A DNA stretch of 64,000 bases from Streptomyces lanatus. GTDB taxonomy: Bacteria; Actinomycetota; Actinomycetes; Streptomycetales; Streptomycetaceae. The notes below the pieces were generated by a model. That model made no database searches and was not told where the DNA came from. It saw only the letters and a list, made by a program, of their open reading frames with translations. Shown piece after piece: positions 17,169 to 26,025 of this stretch. The stretch lies in assembly GCF_014655715.1 (NCBI RefSeq), contig NZ_BNBM01000001.1, positions 374,742 through 438,741 on the forward strand, read 5' to 3'. Within the stretch, counting starts at the first letter, position 1. Each line of letters opens with the position of its first letter. A program made the translations under genes and the position numbers.

Positions 17169-18128
17169 TCAGGCGCCGGTCAGGCCGTCGGTCATGGCGG
17201 TGGTGTTGGCGCGCATCATCTGCAGGTAGGTGCCGGCGCCCTTGCCCTTCTCGGTCAGGGACTCGGAGTAGAGCTCGACGACGCGCACCTGACCGTCCAG
17301 CTCGGTGCGCAGGACCTCGGCCAGCCGCTTGGGCTGGGAGGAGTCCGCGAACACGGTGGGTACGCCGGCCTTGCGCATCGCCTGGGTGAGCGAGCGCAGG
17401 TCGGAGGAGCTGGGCGAGGCCAGCGTCGTACCGCTCGGGATGACCGCACCGATCACGCGGAAACCGAAACGTTCGGCGAGGTAGCCGAAGACGTGGTGGT
17501 TGGTCACCAACGCCCGCCGCTGTTCGGGTATGCGGTCGAAGGACTTCTCCATCCAGGCGGCCAGGTCGGCGAGTCGGCCGTCGTAGCGGTCGGCATTGGC
17601 GCGGACCGCCTTCTCGTCCACCCCGTCCACGTGCTCGATCACCTGGTCGGCGATCATGCCCACGGCCTTGCGAACGCGGTCGGGGTCGGTCCAGAAGTGC
17701 GGATCGGGCTGCCCGGCCTCCTCCTCGGGGCCGCCGTCGTCATACGTCTGGAAGGTGAGGGGGTCCACCGCCTTGCCGGCCTCGAAGGTGGCCACGCCTG
17801 CCTCGCGGGCGGCGTCCACATGCCGCAGTACGTTCTCCTCCAGACCCAGCCCGTTGAAGACGACCAGGTCGGCACGCTCCAACTCGGCGGCCTGCACGGC
17901 CGACAGGCCGAAGGAGTGCGGGTCGGCGTTCGGCTTCATCAGCACGGTCACATCGGCCTCGTCCCCCACGATCTCCTGGGTGATGTCGCCCAGGATGTTG
18001 GTCGTCACCACCACCCGGGGCCGGTCGTCGCGGCTCGTACAGCCGGTGCCGGCACCGGCCAGGGCGAGGGTGAGCAGGACCAGCAGGAGGGTGCGCGTCC
18101 GCCGCGACCCTCGCGTCCGTGTGGTCAT
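17169..18128 (-). CDS. aztC: Zinc ABC transporter substrate-binding lipoprotein AztC
   Basis: A 319-residue cluster A-I (TroA/ZnuA-type) binding protein. Signal with lipobox LAGAGTGC, then VVVTTNILGDITQEIVGDEA. Zinc ligands are expected at His in NADPHSF, His in PDPHFW, His in TNHHVFGY and Asp in VFADSSQ. The His-rich loop of ZnuA is absent, as in AztC. Its ATG overlaps the stop of the upstream propeller gene (ATGA). It delivers Zn2+ to AztB. Confidence 0.9.
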   Translation of the reverse strand: MTTRTRGSRRTRTLLLVLLTLALAGAGTGCTSRDDRPRVVVTTNILGDITQEIVGDEADVTVLMKPNADPHSFGLSAVQAAELERADLVVFNGLGLEENVLRHVDAAREAGVATFEAGKAVDPLTFQTYDDGGPEEEAGQPDPHFWTDPDRVRKAVGMIADQVIEHVDGVDEKAVRANADRYDGRLADLAAWMEKSFDRIPEQRRALVTNHHVFGYLAERFGFRVIGAVIPSGTTLASPSSSDLRSLTQAMRKAGVPTVFADSSQPKRLAEVLRTELDGQVRVVELYSESLTEKGKGAGTYLQMMRANTTAMTDGLTGA

Positions 18129-19354
18129 CGTCCGGTCTCCACCATCAGGGCCGGCTCGATGTCCAGGTCGAAGGTGCGCGCGATGCGCAGGTTGTCGTTG
18201 TAGTCGATCTCGTACACGCGTTTGCCCTTGGAGTCGTTGAGGTAGGCGCGGCTGCGGTCGACCTCGATGACCGGTCCCGCGTCCCCGTCGCCACCGGTCT
18301 CGGGGGCGCCCGTCAGAAGCGGCTTCGTCCTGGAGACCTGCTTGCCGGTGGCGATGTCGTAGCCGTGGACTGCTCCGTCGGTCTCCAGGACGATCAGGAC
18401 GGAGCCCTCACCGGCGGTGTTGGCGGAGACGACGGAACCGGTCCGCACCCGCGTCCACGTACGCTCGGTGACGTCCAGGACCCAAACGGCCCCATCCCCG
18501 GCCGGCGCCGTGAGCGTGTCGCTGCCGGGCCGGTGCCGGAAAGCCGTGGCCCGCTCCGTTTCGGGTACGTCGCTGCCGTACGGGATCTTCTCGGCCGTGA
18601 ACCTGCCGTCGTCCTCACGGACGAGCAGCGCACCGTCGGCGCACCCGAGGACGACTCCGCGCCGGGTGACGGCGTCGCCCCGCACCTCCTCGCACCGGGC
18701 GTCCGGCGACGCGGTCCGCCGGCCCTCGCGGTCGTACACCGCGACCTTCCCGTCGTCCGTGACGCCGAGCAGGTGCTCCGCGTACGGCACGACAACCCCC
18801 GCGTGCGTCCCGGGAAGCGGGCGGGCGGAGCCGACCTTGCCCTTCTCCAGAGCGGCCCGGCGGTAGATCCTGGCGCGGCCGTCCTCGTCGGTCACCGCCG
18901 TGACGGCGGCATCGCTGCGGACACGGGTGCCCGGGCCTCCGGGCACCCGGCCCACGTCACGTATCGCCGCGCTGTAGTAGTGGACGTGGTCGCCGTGGTC
19001 CACCATCCATGCGCCGCTGTCCAGGACGCGCGTGCTGCCCGCGGTGTGGAAGTAGCCGAAGCGGCCGTCGGTGGTGAGTTCGGTGGTGCCCGAAGTCCGG
19101 GACACCTTGTGCGTCTTCCCGGTGATCAGATCGAGTACCCGTGTGTCGCCGGTGACCGGGTCGTTCAGCAGCAGCCGCGACTGCTGCTCGGCCTTCTCCT
19201 GAGCACCCTCGACGTAACCGTGCGGAGCGGAGGCCGAGGCGGGGGCCTGCGGGGCGGACGCGCTGTCGTCGTGACTCGCGCAACTCGTGGTGAGCAGGGA
19301 GATCGCCACGAGTGCGGCGGGCGCCCAAGGTATGACGTTGTTTCGGACAGGCAA
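18125..19354 (-). CDS. Second AztD-like beta-propeller lipoprotein
   Basis: A 409-residue lipoprotein (SLLTTSCASHDD lipobox) with propeller repeats (RVLDLITGKT, VAVYDREGRR, AVWVLDVTERTW). The segment WMVDHGDHVHYYSA holds three His spaced for a metal site. It is related to the AztD-like protein downstream but divergent. It sits between aztB and aztC with 20-base and ATGA junctions, so it is made with the transporter. It may be a second metallochaperone or a periplasmic zinc sensor. Confidence 0.75.
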   Translation of the reverse strand: MPVRNNVIPWAPAALVAISLLTTSCASHDDSASAPQAPASASAPHGYVEGAQEKAEQQSRLLLNDPVTGDTRVLDLITGKTHKVSRTSGTTELTTDGRFGYFHTAGSTRVLDSGAWMVDHGDHVHYYSAAIRDVGRVPGGPGTRVRSDAAVTAVTDEDGRARIYRRAALEKGKVGSARPLPGTHAGVVVPYAEHLLGVTDDGKVAVYDREGRRTASPDARCEEVRGDAVTRRGVVLGCADGALLVREDDGRFTAEKIPYGSDVPETERATAFRHRPGSDTLTAPAGDGAVWVLDVTERTWTRVRTGSVVSANTAGEGSVLIVLETDGAVHGYDIATGKQVSRTKPLLTGAPETGGDGDAGPVIEVDRSRAYLNDSKGKRVYEIDYNDNLRIARTFDLDIEPALMVETGR

Positions 19355-19374
19355 GGGGATCGCCTCAGGTTCTT

Positions 19375-20232
19375 TCAGTCGGTCGCTGTGGCGTGAGCGC
19401 CGAGGAGGCGCGCACGGCGGCGGTGACGGAGAGCGGATGCCAGGTGGGAGAGGAAGAACAGGCTCACCGCGAGGGCCGAGACGGTCGCGCCGGCCGCGGT
19501 GCTCAGGTGCCAGGACAGCAGCAGGCCACCGAAGGTGGCGGTGACGCCGAGGAGCGCCGCGAGGGCCATGACGCCCCGCACACTGCGCGCCCAGGGCAGC
19601 GCTGCGGCCGGCGGAGCGATGAGCAGGCCGAGCACCAGCAGCGTGCCCACGATGTGGAAGGAGGCGACGATGGCCAGCGCCAACAGGCCGAGCAGCACTG
19701 CGTGAGCCAGGCGGGGCCGCAAGCCGAGCGTCTGGGCCTTGCGTGAGTCGAAGGCCAGGGCGAGGAAGGCCCGGTGACCGAGGACCGAGACGGCGAGTGC
19801 CAGCAGCAGCGCCACACCCAGCAGCACCAGGTCCTGCTCGCGGACGGCGAGGACGTCACCGAAGAGGAACCCGGTCAGGTCGACCGCGAAGGACTGCGAC
19901 CGCGACACGATGATGACACCGAGCGACAGCATCCCCACGAACAGCAGGCCGATACCCGTGTCCTGAGACAGCCTCGGGTTACGGCCGAGGGCTGTGACGC
20001 CGGCCGTCATGACGGCCGCGCTCAGCAGCGCCCCCAGCAGCAGGTTGCCGCCGAACAGCGCGGCGAGCGCGACTCCGGGCAGCAACCCGTGCGACATGGC
20101 GTCACCGAGAAAGGCCATCCCCCTGAGCACCACCCAGGTGCCGGCCAGGGCACAGATCGCCGACACCAACATCCCGCCCCACAGCGCCCTCTGCACGAAG
20201 GTCACCTCGAAGGGACCCGTCAACCACTCCAT
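19375..20232 (-). CDS. aztB: Zinc ABC transporter permease AztB
   Basis: A 285-residue ABC-3 family permease with eight or nine hydrophobic segments. FLGDAMSHGLLPGVALAALF is the family segment near residues 42-61, and HIVGTLLVLGLLIAPPAAAL lies near the C-terminus. The ATG at 20232 has no Shine-Dalgarno. A TATAGT box ends 8 bases before it, so the transcript probably begins at the start codon. It is the first gene of the minus-strand zinc operon. Confidence 0.9.
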   Translation of the reverse strand: MEWLTGPFEVTFVQRALWGGMLVSAICALAGTWVVLRGMAFLGDAMSHGLLPGVALAALFGGNLLLGALLSAAVMTAGVTALGRNPRLSQDTGIGLLFVGMLSLGVIIVSRSQSFAVDLTGFLFGDVLAVREQDLVLLGVALLLALAVSVLGHRAFLALAFDSRKAQTLGLRPRLAHAVLLGLLALAIVASFHIVGTLLVLGLLIAPPAAALPWARSVRGVMALAALLGVTATFGGLLLSWHLSTAAGATVSALAVSLFFLSHLASALRHRRRARLLGAHATATD

Positions 20233-20240
20233 GCCAGCAG

Positions 20241-20262
20241 ACTATAATGAATATCATGTTCA
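20241..20262. promoter_or_regulatory. Divergent leaderless promoters with Zur-box-like palindrome
   Basis: TATAAT at 20243-20248 (plus) lies 7 bases before ATG 20256, and TATAGT at 20246-20241 (minus) lies 8 bases before ATG 20232. These are the spacings of leaderless transcripts. TGAATATCATGTTCA at 20248-20262 is palindromic (12 of 15 positions) and resembles the Zur box of actinomycetes (TGAAAATGATTTTCA). It covers the plus -10 edge and start codon. Zinc-loaded Zur binding should shut both directions. Confidence 0.68.
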
Positions 20263-20990
20263 AAACACAGGGGCCCCCTCCCGCCCTCGCCGAGACCGGG
20301 ACGCCCCGGGTTCGCTTCACGGAGCTTTCCGCCGGATACCCCGGCCGTCCCGTTCTGCACCAACTCGATGCGGAAATACCGTCGTTGGCGATCACCGCAC
20401 TCGTCGGCCCCAACGGAAGCGGGAAGTCGACCCTGCTCGGAGTGATTGCCGGAGTGATCCAACCCACATCAGGCCGGCTCCACCACGTCGGCAACCGGCC
20501 GCCGGCGTTCGTTCCGCAGCGCAGCGCCGTCGCCGACGTACTGCCGCTGACGGTCAGGCAGACAGTGGAGATGGGGCGCTGGGGCGACCGCGGACCGTGG
20601 CGCCGACTGACCCGACAGGATCGCGCCACCGTGGACCAGTCCATGGAGAGGCTCGGCATCACCGACCTCGCCACCCGTCAACTCGGAGAACTGTCCGGCG
20701 GACAGCGGCAACGCGCCCTGATCGCCCAAGGACTCGCCCAGGAATCGGATCTGCTCCTCCTGGACGAACCGACCACGGGACTCGACCTCGATGCGAAAGA
20801 CCGAATCTCCGCGCTGCTGACGGAGCTGGCCGCCGACGGGGTGACCGTCGTCCACGCCACCCATGACCTCGAAGCCGCACGCTCGGCGGACGCCTGCCTC
20901 CTGCTCCGCGACGGCCACCTTGCAGGACAGGGGCACCCCGAACAGCTCCTCACCGCCTCGGCACTCGCTCAGATCTGGCAACCGGCCTGA
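20256..20990 (+). CDS. aztA: Zinc ABC transporter ATPase AztA
   Basis: A 244-residue ATPase: Walker A GPNGSGKST, Q-loop FVPQRSAV, signature LSGGQRQRALIAQGLAQ, Walker B LLLLDEPTTGLD, switch His VVHATHD. I chose ATG 20256 (MFKTQ) over 20247 because TATAAT is 7 bases upstream and neither has a Shine-Dalgarno. It would energise AztB although transcribed away from it. The Gln in FVPQ and overall length fit metal-type ABC-3 ATPases. Confidence 0.9.
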   Translation: MFKTQGPPPALAETGTPRVRFTELSAGYPGRPVLHQLDAEIPSLAITALVGPNGSGKSTLLGVIAGVIQPTSGRLHHVGNRPPAFVPQRSAVADVLPLTVRQTVEMGRWGDRGPWRRLTRQDRATVDQSMERLGITDLATRQLGELSGGQRQRALIAQGLAQESDLLLLDEPTTGLDLDAKDRISALLTELAADGVTVVHATHDLEAARSADACLLLRDGHLAGQGHPEQLLTASALAQIWQPA

Positions 20991-21065
20991 CACGACTGCC
21001 CCGTCATGTCTCGTGGCGACGGTGCCTCACGTGCCGCTGTTGCATGTAACCGCGCGGTGCCGGTG

Positions 21066-21113
21066 GAAGCCCGAGCCGTCGCAGCGCCTGCGTCACGGCA
21101 CCGTCGGGCTTTC
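21066..21113 (+). terminator. Hairpin after aztA
   Basis: Nested stems GAAGCCCGA/TCGGGCTTTC, GCCGT/ACGGC and CGCAG/CTGCG form a long hairpin about 75 bases after the aztA stop, ending in a short CTTTCT run. Likely intrinsic terminator. Confidence 0.6.
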
Positions 21114-21119
21114 TCGGCG

Positions 21120-21430
21120 TCAGGAGCGATGCTCGACAACTTCACAGCCGCCGACGTGGAGAACGGCTGACATAGGTCCGACCCGGTCCTGGCGTGCCGC
21201 CTGGAACGTACGCCGATACGCCTGTGGGGAGACGCCGATTGCCGCGTGGAGGTGCTGGCGCAGGGAGGCGCCGGTGGCGATGCCGACCCGGCCGGCGATC
21301 TGGTCCACCGACAGGTCGCTGGACACCAACAGGTCCCGGGCTCGGGCGACGCACTGCCGGATCAGCCCGCGGTCGGGGCTGAGCGCACCTCGTCGTTGAA
21401 GCGGCGGGCGAAGGTGCGCCGGCTCAGGCG
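21120..21430 (-). pseudogene. C-terminal fragment of an AraC/GlxA-type regulator
   Basis: RRTFARRFNDEV, then one frame away QCVARARDLLVSSDLSVDQI and RQHLHAAIGVSPQAYRRTFQ: the two helix-turn-helix motifs of an AraC regulator with a frame break between them. The N-terminal sensor domain is missing; unrelated sequence begins at about 21430. Confidence 0.65.
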
Positions 21431-21750
21431 ATCTCAACGAGGCCAGGAACGGTGGTGTAACGCCACGGTCCACGCGTCAGCGCGAGATACCCGGCGGCCG
21501 GCAACGGCTGCGGCGCGGGCCCGCGCAGGCCGGAGGCGAGGACGGACGCCGCTCCGGCCGGGGGCGGGGCGCCGGGGATCAGCGACGGCGGCTTCCCGGC
21601 ATCGGGGATCTTGAAAGTGTAGGAGGCTCCCATCAGCGCCGCGTGCGGCCGGTAAAAGCAGCAGACCCTGCCAGTGACCGTTTTACGGGAACAGTGCCGG
21701 GTGACCTTCATCGGCCAGCGGCACACGGGGCAGGCGAACCACCACTGCTC
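21424..21750 (-). pseudogene. Truncated zinc-ribbon protein fragment
   Basis: The minus strand reads WWFACPVCRWPMKVTRHCSR then VCCFYRPHAALMGASYTFKI and, near its end, WRYTTVPGLVEIA. The CPVC and CC pairs suggest a zinc ribbon. The shape recalls, from memory only, proteins associated with pPIWI/REase defence modules. No start is visible and the end abuts the AraC remnant, so it is a fragment. Confidence 0.3.
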
Positions 21751-21835
21751 GTAGAGCGCGGCAAAGCTGATGGGCCGTGCCGCGCCGGGTGCCAGTGTTC
21801 GTGCTGGTCGGTGGCGAGTTCACTGCCCGCTGATG

Positions 21836-22532
21836 CCCACCCCTCTCATCACTGCGGGCGCCACATACATCGACAGCCGCATGGACGAGGACCGCGCCCA
21901 CGCACTCAACCTGATCCAGTCCCGGAAGGAACACCAGACCAAGATCAAGGAGTACGGGCCCGCAGGGGACCAGCGTCGACAGTGCCCCGCCCTCGGGTCC
22001 CACGCCACGGTCACCTGCTACCGCCGGCCCCAGCCACGCCCATCCACCCACCGTCGTCGACCTCGACGCCCCCGCTGTCCGTACCCCGGCAGCCCTGCCC
22101 ACCATCTCCAGGCCCAAGCGGGACACCCCCGTCTACCCCGACATCTGCAGGGGGAAGAGCATCACCGTCCCAGGCATCGTGTTGGCCAAGTGGCGGCAGA
22201 AATACCCCCTGTTCACCCCTCTGTGGCAGGAAGCCTGGTCCGGACTGCGCAGTCAGAACGAGGGCGGCAACGGCAACCTCAAGAAGTCCGCCCTCGACAG
22301 CATCGACAATCCACAGCTCCGCCCGCCGCACGGACGCGTCGCACAGACCCTGCTCAATGCCGTCATCATCTTCGTGGCGAACCTCAGAGCCATCCGACGG
22401 TTCCTCCGCGACCAGGGCATCCAGCCCCGCAAAGCCAGCTCGCAGAGCGCCGCAACCCAACTCGGCGAGCCCGTTCCACCCCAGGCGCGACCGCTCCCGA
22501 CCGAGCAGGCCGAGCTTCCGCCACGCGAGTGA
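21836..22532 (+). pseudogene. 5'-truncated, frameshifted gene of transposase-like type
   Basis: The first part reads THSRMDEDRAHALNLIQ-like sequence and ends in CYRRPQP. After a frameshift near 22035 the frame continues PTVVDLDAPAVRTPAALPTI, PGIVLAKWRQKYPLFTPLWQ and SLRSQNEGGNGNLKKSAL-like sequence to the TGA at 22530-22532. I associate the tail with a family of long actinomycete proteins often called transposase-like, but cannot name it. The intact tail from 22179 has an in-frame start, so a 117-residue product is conceivable. Confidence 0.4.
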
Positions 22533-22567
22533 CACACCTCAGCCGCGCTCCGCCCCCTGAAAACCCC

Positions 22568-22608
22568 ACATGCCTGCGCCACGGCTACCAGCCGTCGCGC
22601 AGGCATGT
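22568..22608. terminator. Strong hairpin, 19-bp arms
   Basis: Arms ACATGCCTGCGCCACGGCT and its complement (18 of 19 paired) around a 3-base loop, 36 bases after the fragment's stop. Probably a terminator; no T-run follows. Confidence 0.6.
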
Positions 22609-22776
22609 CCTGTTTCCGCAGGTGAGGGGCGCAGTACCTGGACCGCCGCCGCCTCACCCCTCATCGAGCCGATCAAGGGGATCGAGGCCCCAGAAACGAC
22701 GAAATACCGGCGAGTCACATGACCCGACCGGTAATTCGTGAACGCTTCGGGACGATCTCTTGATCATCCCTATCTG

Positions 22777-22861
22777 TGTCCGAGGGGGGACTTGAACCCC
22801 CACGCCCGATAAAGGGCACTAGCACCTCAAGCTAGCGCGTCTGCCATTCCGCCACCCGGAC
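22777..22861 (-). tRNA. tRNA-Leu (anticodon GAG)
   Basis: An 85-base cloverleaf with a 7-bp acceptor stem (GTCCGGG with CTCGGAC), D-arm GGCGGAATGGCAGACGC, anticodon stem CTAGC/GCTAG around TTGAGGT, a long variable arm typical of leucine tRNAs and T-arm GGGGGTTCAAGTCCCCC. The anticodon GAG reads CUC. CCA is not encoded. Its 3' end faces the block of truncated genes at 21.1-22.5 kb. Confidence 0.93.
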
Positions 22862-23003
22862 CAGGTGTCTGCCGCCTTGACGGGGGTGCTCCCCTCGGCG
22901 ACGTGGACAACAATACCAAGCTTTCGGAGCGCCTTTCACCTGCGTTTCCTTCCATCGGGCGGGGGTCCGGGACCTCGCGCTCCGATGCACCTAGGGTCAC
23001 ACC

Positions 23004-24335
23004 ATGAGTGACTGGCTGGTTACGCAGAGCCCGCATGCGCGCCGGCGTCCGCGTGCGTTGTCGCCGTTCAGGGAGCATCTGCGGGACACGTTCTGGTTCG
23101 CCCCGACCGCCGCGATGGTGGCTGTCTTCCTGGTGTGGCTCGCGGCGCAGGCGCTCGACACGGCCCTCGTGGACGCGCTGCGGGAGGACGGCGACTACGA
23201 GACCCTCGACGACCTGCTGCGGTTCGCGCAGGACGCCAAGGCCGTGGTGAGCGCCGTCGGGTCGGCGATGATGACCTTCATCGGTGTGGTCTTCAGCATC
23301 TCGCTGGTGGCCGTGCAGATGGCGAGCGGGCAGTTCACGCCGCGTGTGGTACGGCTCTTCGTCCGCAGCCGGATCACCAAGGCCACCTTCGCGGTCTTCC
23401 TGGCCACCTTCGTGCTGACGCTGCTGGTGCTGACCGCCTTCGACACCGCCGACGACGCCCGGGACGTGACGACGCTGCCCCTGGTGCAGTCGATCCTCAC
23501 GCTTTGCATGGTCGCGTTGAGCCTGCTGCTCTTCGTGCTGTACGTGAACAGCACCCTGCGGATGATGCGGATCAGCCATGTGATCGCGCGGATCGCCACG
23601 GAGTCCTTCCGGGCGATCGCTTCGATGCCCCCGCCCGCGAGCGGACCGGACACGCCCGAACTCGGCTCCGCGACGGCGTGGGTGCCGCACGAGGGCCGGG
23701 CGGGGGTGCTGCGGGACGTGGACATCGCACGGCTGGTGCGGGCAGCCCGCAGACACGGCGTCGTGCTGCGGCTGATCCCGCGCATCGGGGACTTCGTGGT
23801 GCCCGGCACACCCCTGCTGGCTGTCCACGGCGGGGCGGCCCCGCCGCTCGGCGCCCTGCGTTACACCGCCTCGGTCGGGGTGGAGCGGACCTACCACCAG
23901 GATCTCGGTTTCGGGCTGCGGCAGTTGTGCGACATCGCGCTGCGTGCCCTGTCGCCCGCGATCAACGATCCGACGACGGCCGTGCAGGCACTGGACCGCA
24001 TCGTGCAGTTCCTGGCCGCGCTGACCCGGCAACCGCTGGACGTCGCCCTGCACCGGGACCGGAGCGGGACCGTGCGCCTGGTGCAGCCCGTGCCGGGGTG
24101 GACCGAGCTGGTGGACCTCGGGTTCACCGAGGTGCGCGGGTGCGCCCTCGGGAGCCCGCAGGTGTCACGCCGCATGCTGGCCGGCCTGGACGACCTTCTG
24201 CTGCTCGCCCACGCGGATCGGCGGGAGCCGCTGCTGCGGCATCGCGAACTGCTCCGCCAAGCGGTCGACGAGAGCGCCCCGAACCCGACGGACCGGGCGT
24301 TCGCACTGCGCCCGGACCGGCAGGGCATCGGCTAA
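23004..24335 (+). CDS. DUF2254 predicted membrane protein
   Basis: A 443-residue integral membrane protein. Four hydrophobic segments lie in the first half (AAMVAVFLVWLAAQAL, VSAVGSAMMTFIGVVFSISL, ATFAVFLATFVLTLLVLTAF, LTLCMVALSLLLFVLYV), including the family segment VFSISLVAVQMASGQFTPRV. The C-terminal soluble domain contains ALRALSPAINDPTTAVQALD. The family is widespread and of unknown function. It has no operon partner and converges with the ALDH gene. Confidence 0.88.
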   Translation: MSDWLVTQSPHARRRPRALSPFREHLRDTFWFAPTAAMVAVFLVWLAAQALDTALVDALREDGDYETLDDLLRFAQDAKAVVSAVGSAMMTFIGVVFSISLVAVQMASGQFTPRVVRLFVRSRITKATFAVFLATFVLTLLVLTAFDTADDARDVTTLPLVQSILTLCMVALSLLLFVLYVNSTLRMMRISHVIARIATESFRAIASMPPPASGPDTPELGSATAWVPHEGRAGVLRDVDIARLVRAARRHGVVLRLIPRIGDFVVPGTPLLAVHGGAAPPLGALRYTASVGVERTYHQDLGFGLRQLCDIALRALSPAINDPTTAVQALDRIVQFLAALTRQPLDVALHRDRSGTVRLVQPVPGWTELVDLGFTEVRGCALGSPQVSRRMLAGLDDLLLLAHADRREPLLRHRELLRQAVDESAPNPTDRAFALRPDRQGIG

Positions 24336-24360
24336 CCGGTTCACCGGCCGGCCGATGCCC
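24323..24360. terminator. Bidirectional hairpin between convergent genes
   Basis: GGGCATCGGC at 24323-24332 pairs with GCCGATGCCC at 24351-24360. The left arm overlaps the last codons of the DUF2254 gene, and the ALDH gene ends 14 bases to the right. Confidence 0.6.
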
Positions 24361-24373
24361 CGGGGTTCACCGC

Positions 24374-25915
24374 TCACGGAAGAAGCTGGTACTCCGGGAA
24401 GTTCCCGGGCAGCCTCTCCCCCGCCGGCCCCTGCGTCACCGCGCGCACCAGCAGCTCCCCGCCGACGAACGCGCCGCGCCAGGACGCGCCGAACCCGCCG
24501 AACAGCTCGTCACGGTCGCCGCGCGAGCGCGGTTTGCCGTGGCCGACCTTGAACGCGCGGATCTGCGGTGCGAGTCGCTCGTACGTCGCCCGGTCGTCCG
24601 TGGACAGCGTGGCGACCAGCGCGCCGTTGGAGGCGTTCATCGCCGCCAGCAGCTCCGCCTCCGTGTCGACCAGGACGATGGTGTCGACCGGGCCGAACGG
24701 TTCCGCGTGATGCAGCGGCGAGGACGGCGGTGGGTTCAGCAGGGTGACGGGCTGGACGTACGCCGAGGTGTCCTGGCCTGGCAGGAAGCGGGCGTCGGAC
24801 GCGTCGCCCCGGTGCAGCGGGACGGCGCCCCGGTCGATCGCCTCGGCGACCTGGTCGTTGAGTTCCTTGGCCTTGGCCGCGTTGATCACCGGCCCGAAGT
24901 CCAGCTGCGGATACGGGTCGTCGTGCTGCTCGACCGCCAGGGGGTGCCCGACCTTGAGGGTGCGCACCGCCGGGAGGTACGCCCCCAGGAACTCGTCGAA
25001 CAGCTCACGCTGGACGACGAAGCGCGGGTATGCCGTGCAGCGTTGTTTGCCGTAGTCGAAGAGCTTGGGGATGACCGCGGTGAGCGCGTCCCAGTCGGTG
25101 TGGTTCCAGATGCCCCAGGTGTTCAGTCCCTCCTGTTCGAGTACATGTCGTTTGCCGAGGTCGGCGACGGCCGTGGCCACCGCGGCGCCGGTGTCGCGGC
25201 CCCCGACGAAGGAGACGCAGCCGATCTCGGGCGCCCGCACCAGCGCCTGGGACAGCTCGCCTCCGCTGCCGCTGACGAGGGTGACGGGTATCCCCTCGCG
25301 GGCGGCCAGCGCGCAGGCCAGGGTCAGACAGGCGACACCGCCGTCGGTCGGGGTCTTGGCGATGACCGCGTTGCCTGCCAGTGCTTGTACCAACACTGCG
25401 TGAACGAGCACGCTCATCGGGTAGTTCCAGCTCGCGATGTTGGATACCGGGCCGTTCAGCGGGGCCCGTCCTGCGACCATCGGCTCGATGCCGTCGACGT
25501 ACCAGCGCACGCCGTCGATGGCCCGGTCGACGTCCGCCTGCGCGAGCCGCCAGGGCTTGCCGATCTCCCAGACGAGCAGCAGGGCGAGCAGTTCACGGTG
25601 CTGGGTCAGGGCGTCGAGGGTCGCCGCGACGCGTGCCCGGCGTTCCTCCAGCGGGATGTGCCGCCACGCGCGGTGCTGGTCGAGCGAGGCGCGTACGGCC
25701 TGGTGGGCGGTGTCCTGGTCCAGGCGCGGCGGGCCGGCGATGGGGCTGCCGTCGACGGGGCTGGTGGCGGGCAGGGCGCGGCCGTCGGCCTGCCAGGTGG
25801 AGTTCCACAGGTTGAGGACTCGGTCGTCCCGGAAGGCCTCCGGGGCGACGGTCAGGCAGCGCTGCCAGGCGTCTGCCCAGGAGGTGCCTGATTTGAGGGT
25901 GAGGGTGGTGGCCAT
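24374..25915 (-). CDS. Aldehyde dehydrogenase family protein
   Basis: A 513-residue NAD(P)-dependent ALDH. PVSNIASWNYPMSV gives the cofactor-binding Asn, FVGGRDTGAAV the Rossmann loop, LEQEGLNTWG the catalytic Glu, and KQRCTAYPR the nucleophilic Cys. Several family motifs are divergent (QEG instead of ELGG, QRC instead of GQxC), so it belongs to a side branch. It follows sucD by 110 bases on the same strand. In an oxalate/formyl-CoA locus it may oxidise glyoxylate or another aldehyde; the substrate is not shown. Confidence 0.85.
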   Translation of the reverse strand: MATTLTLKSGTSWADAWQRCLTVAPEAFRDDRVLNLWNSTWQADGRALPATSPVDGSPIAGPPRLDQDTAHQAVRASLDQHRAWRHIPLEERRARVAATLDALTQHRELLALLLVWEIGKPWRLAQADVDRAIDGVRWYVDGIEPMVAGRAPLNGPVSNIASWNYPMSVLVHAVLVQALAGNAVIAKTPTDGGVACLTLACALAAREGIPVTLVSGSGGELSQALVRAPEIGCVSFVGGRDTGAAVATAVADLGKRHVLEQEGLNTWGIWNHTDWDALTAVIPKLFDYGKQRCTAYPRFVVQRELFDEFLGAYLPAVRTLKVGHPLAVEQHDDPYPQLDFGPVINAAKAKELNDQVAEAIDRGAVPLHRGDASDARFLPGQDTSAYVQPVTLLNPPPSSPLHHAEPFGPVDTIVLVDTEAELLAAMNASNGALVATLSTDDRATYERLAPQIRAFKVGHGKPRSRGDRDELFGGFGASWRGAFVGGELLVRAVTQGPAGERLPGNFPEYQLLP

Positions 25916-26025
25916 GGGGGTCTCCGCTCTCGGTGCACAGTCGGGGGCGGTCGTTGATGGCTACGGCGGAAGCTAGCGGCGTGCGGCAACTCCTGAAAGT
26001 GACCTCACGCCGACTATGAGTGACG

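Noticed and set aside
17112-19396. Long plus-strand open frames opposite aztC and the propeller gene
   Set aside because: They are antisense shadows of well-recognised genes on the minus strand, with Gly/Val/Arg-rich content and no family similarity.
22777-22861. Search for an attachment-site duplicate of the tRNA 3' end inside the window
   Set aside because: No second copy of the tRNA 3' sequence was noticed to the left, so no att site is called; only the graveyard itself is reported.
22827-24053. 408-residue minus-strand open frame across the tRNA and DUF2254 gene
   Set aside because: It overlaps the tRNA and is antisense to a clear membrane protein; composition is His/Arg/Gln-rich as expected of a shadow.
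24374-25915. Reading the aldehyde dehydrogenase as an oxalyl-CoA reductase
   Set aside because: Family motifs fit a general aldehyde dehydrogenase branch and nothing indicates CoA specificity; only position suggests a link.
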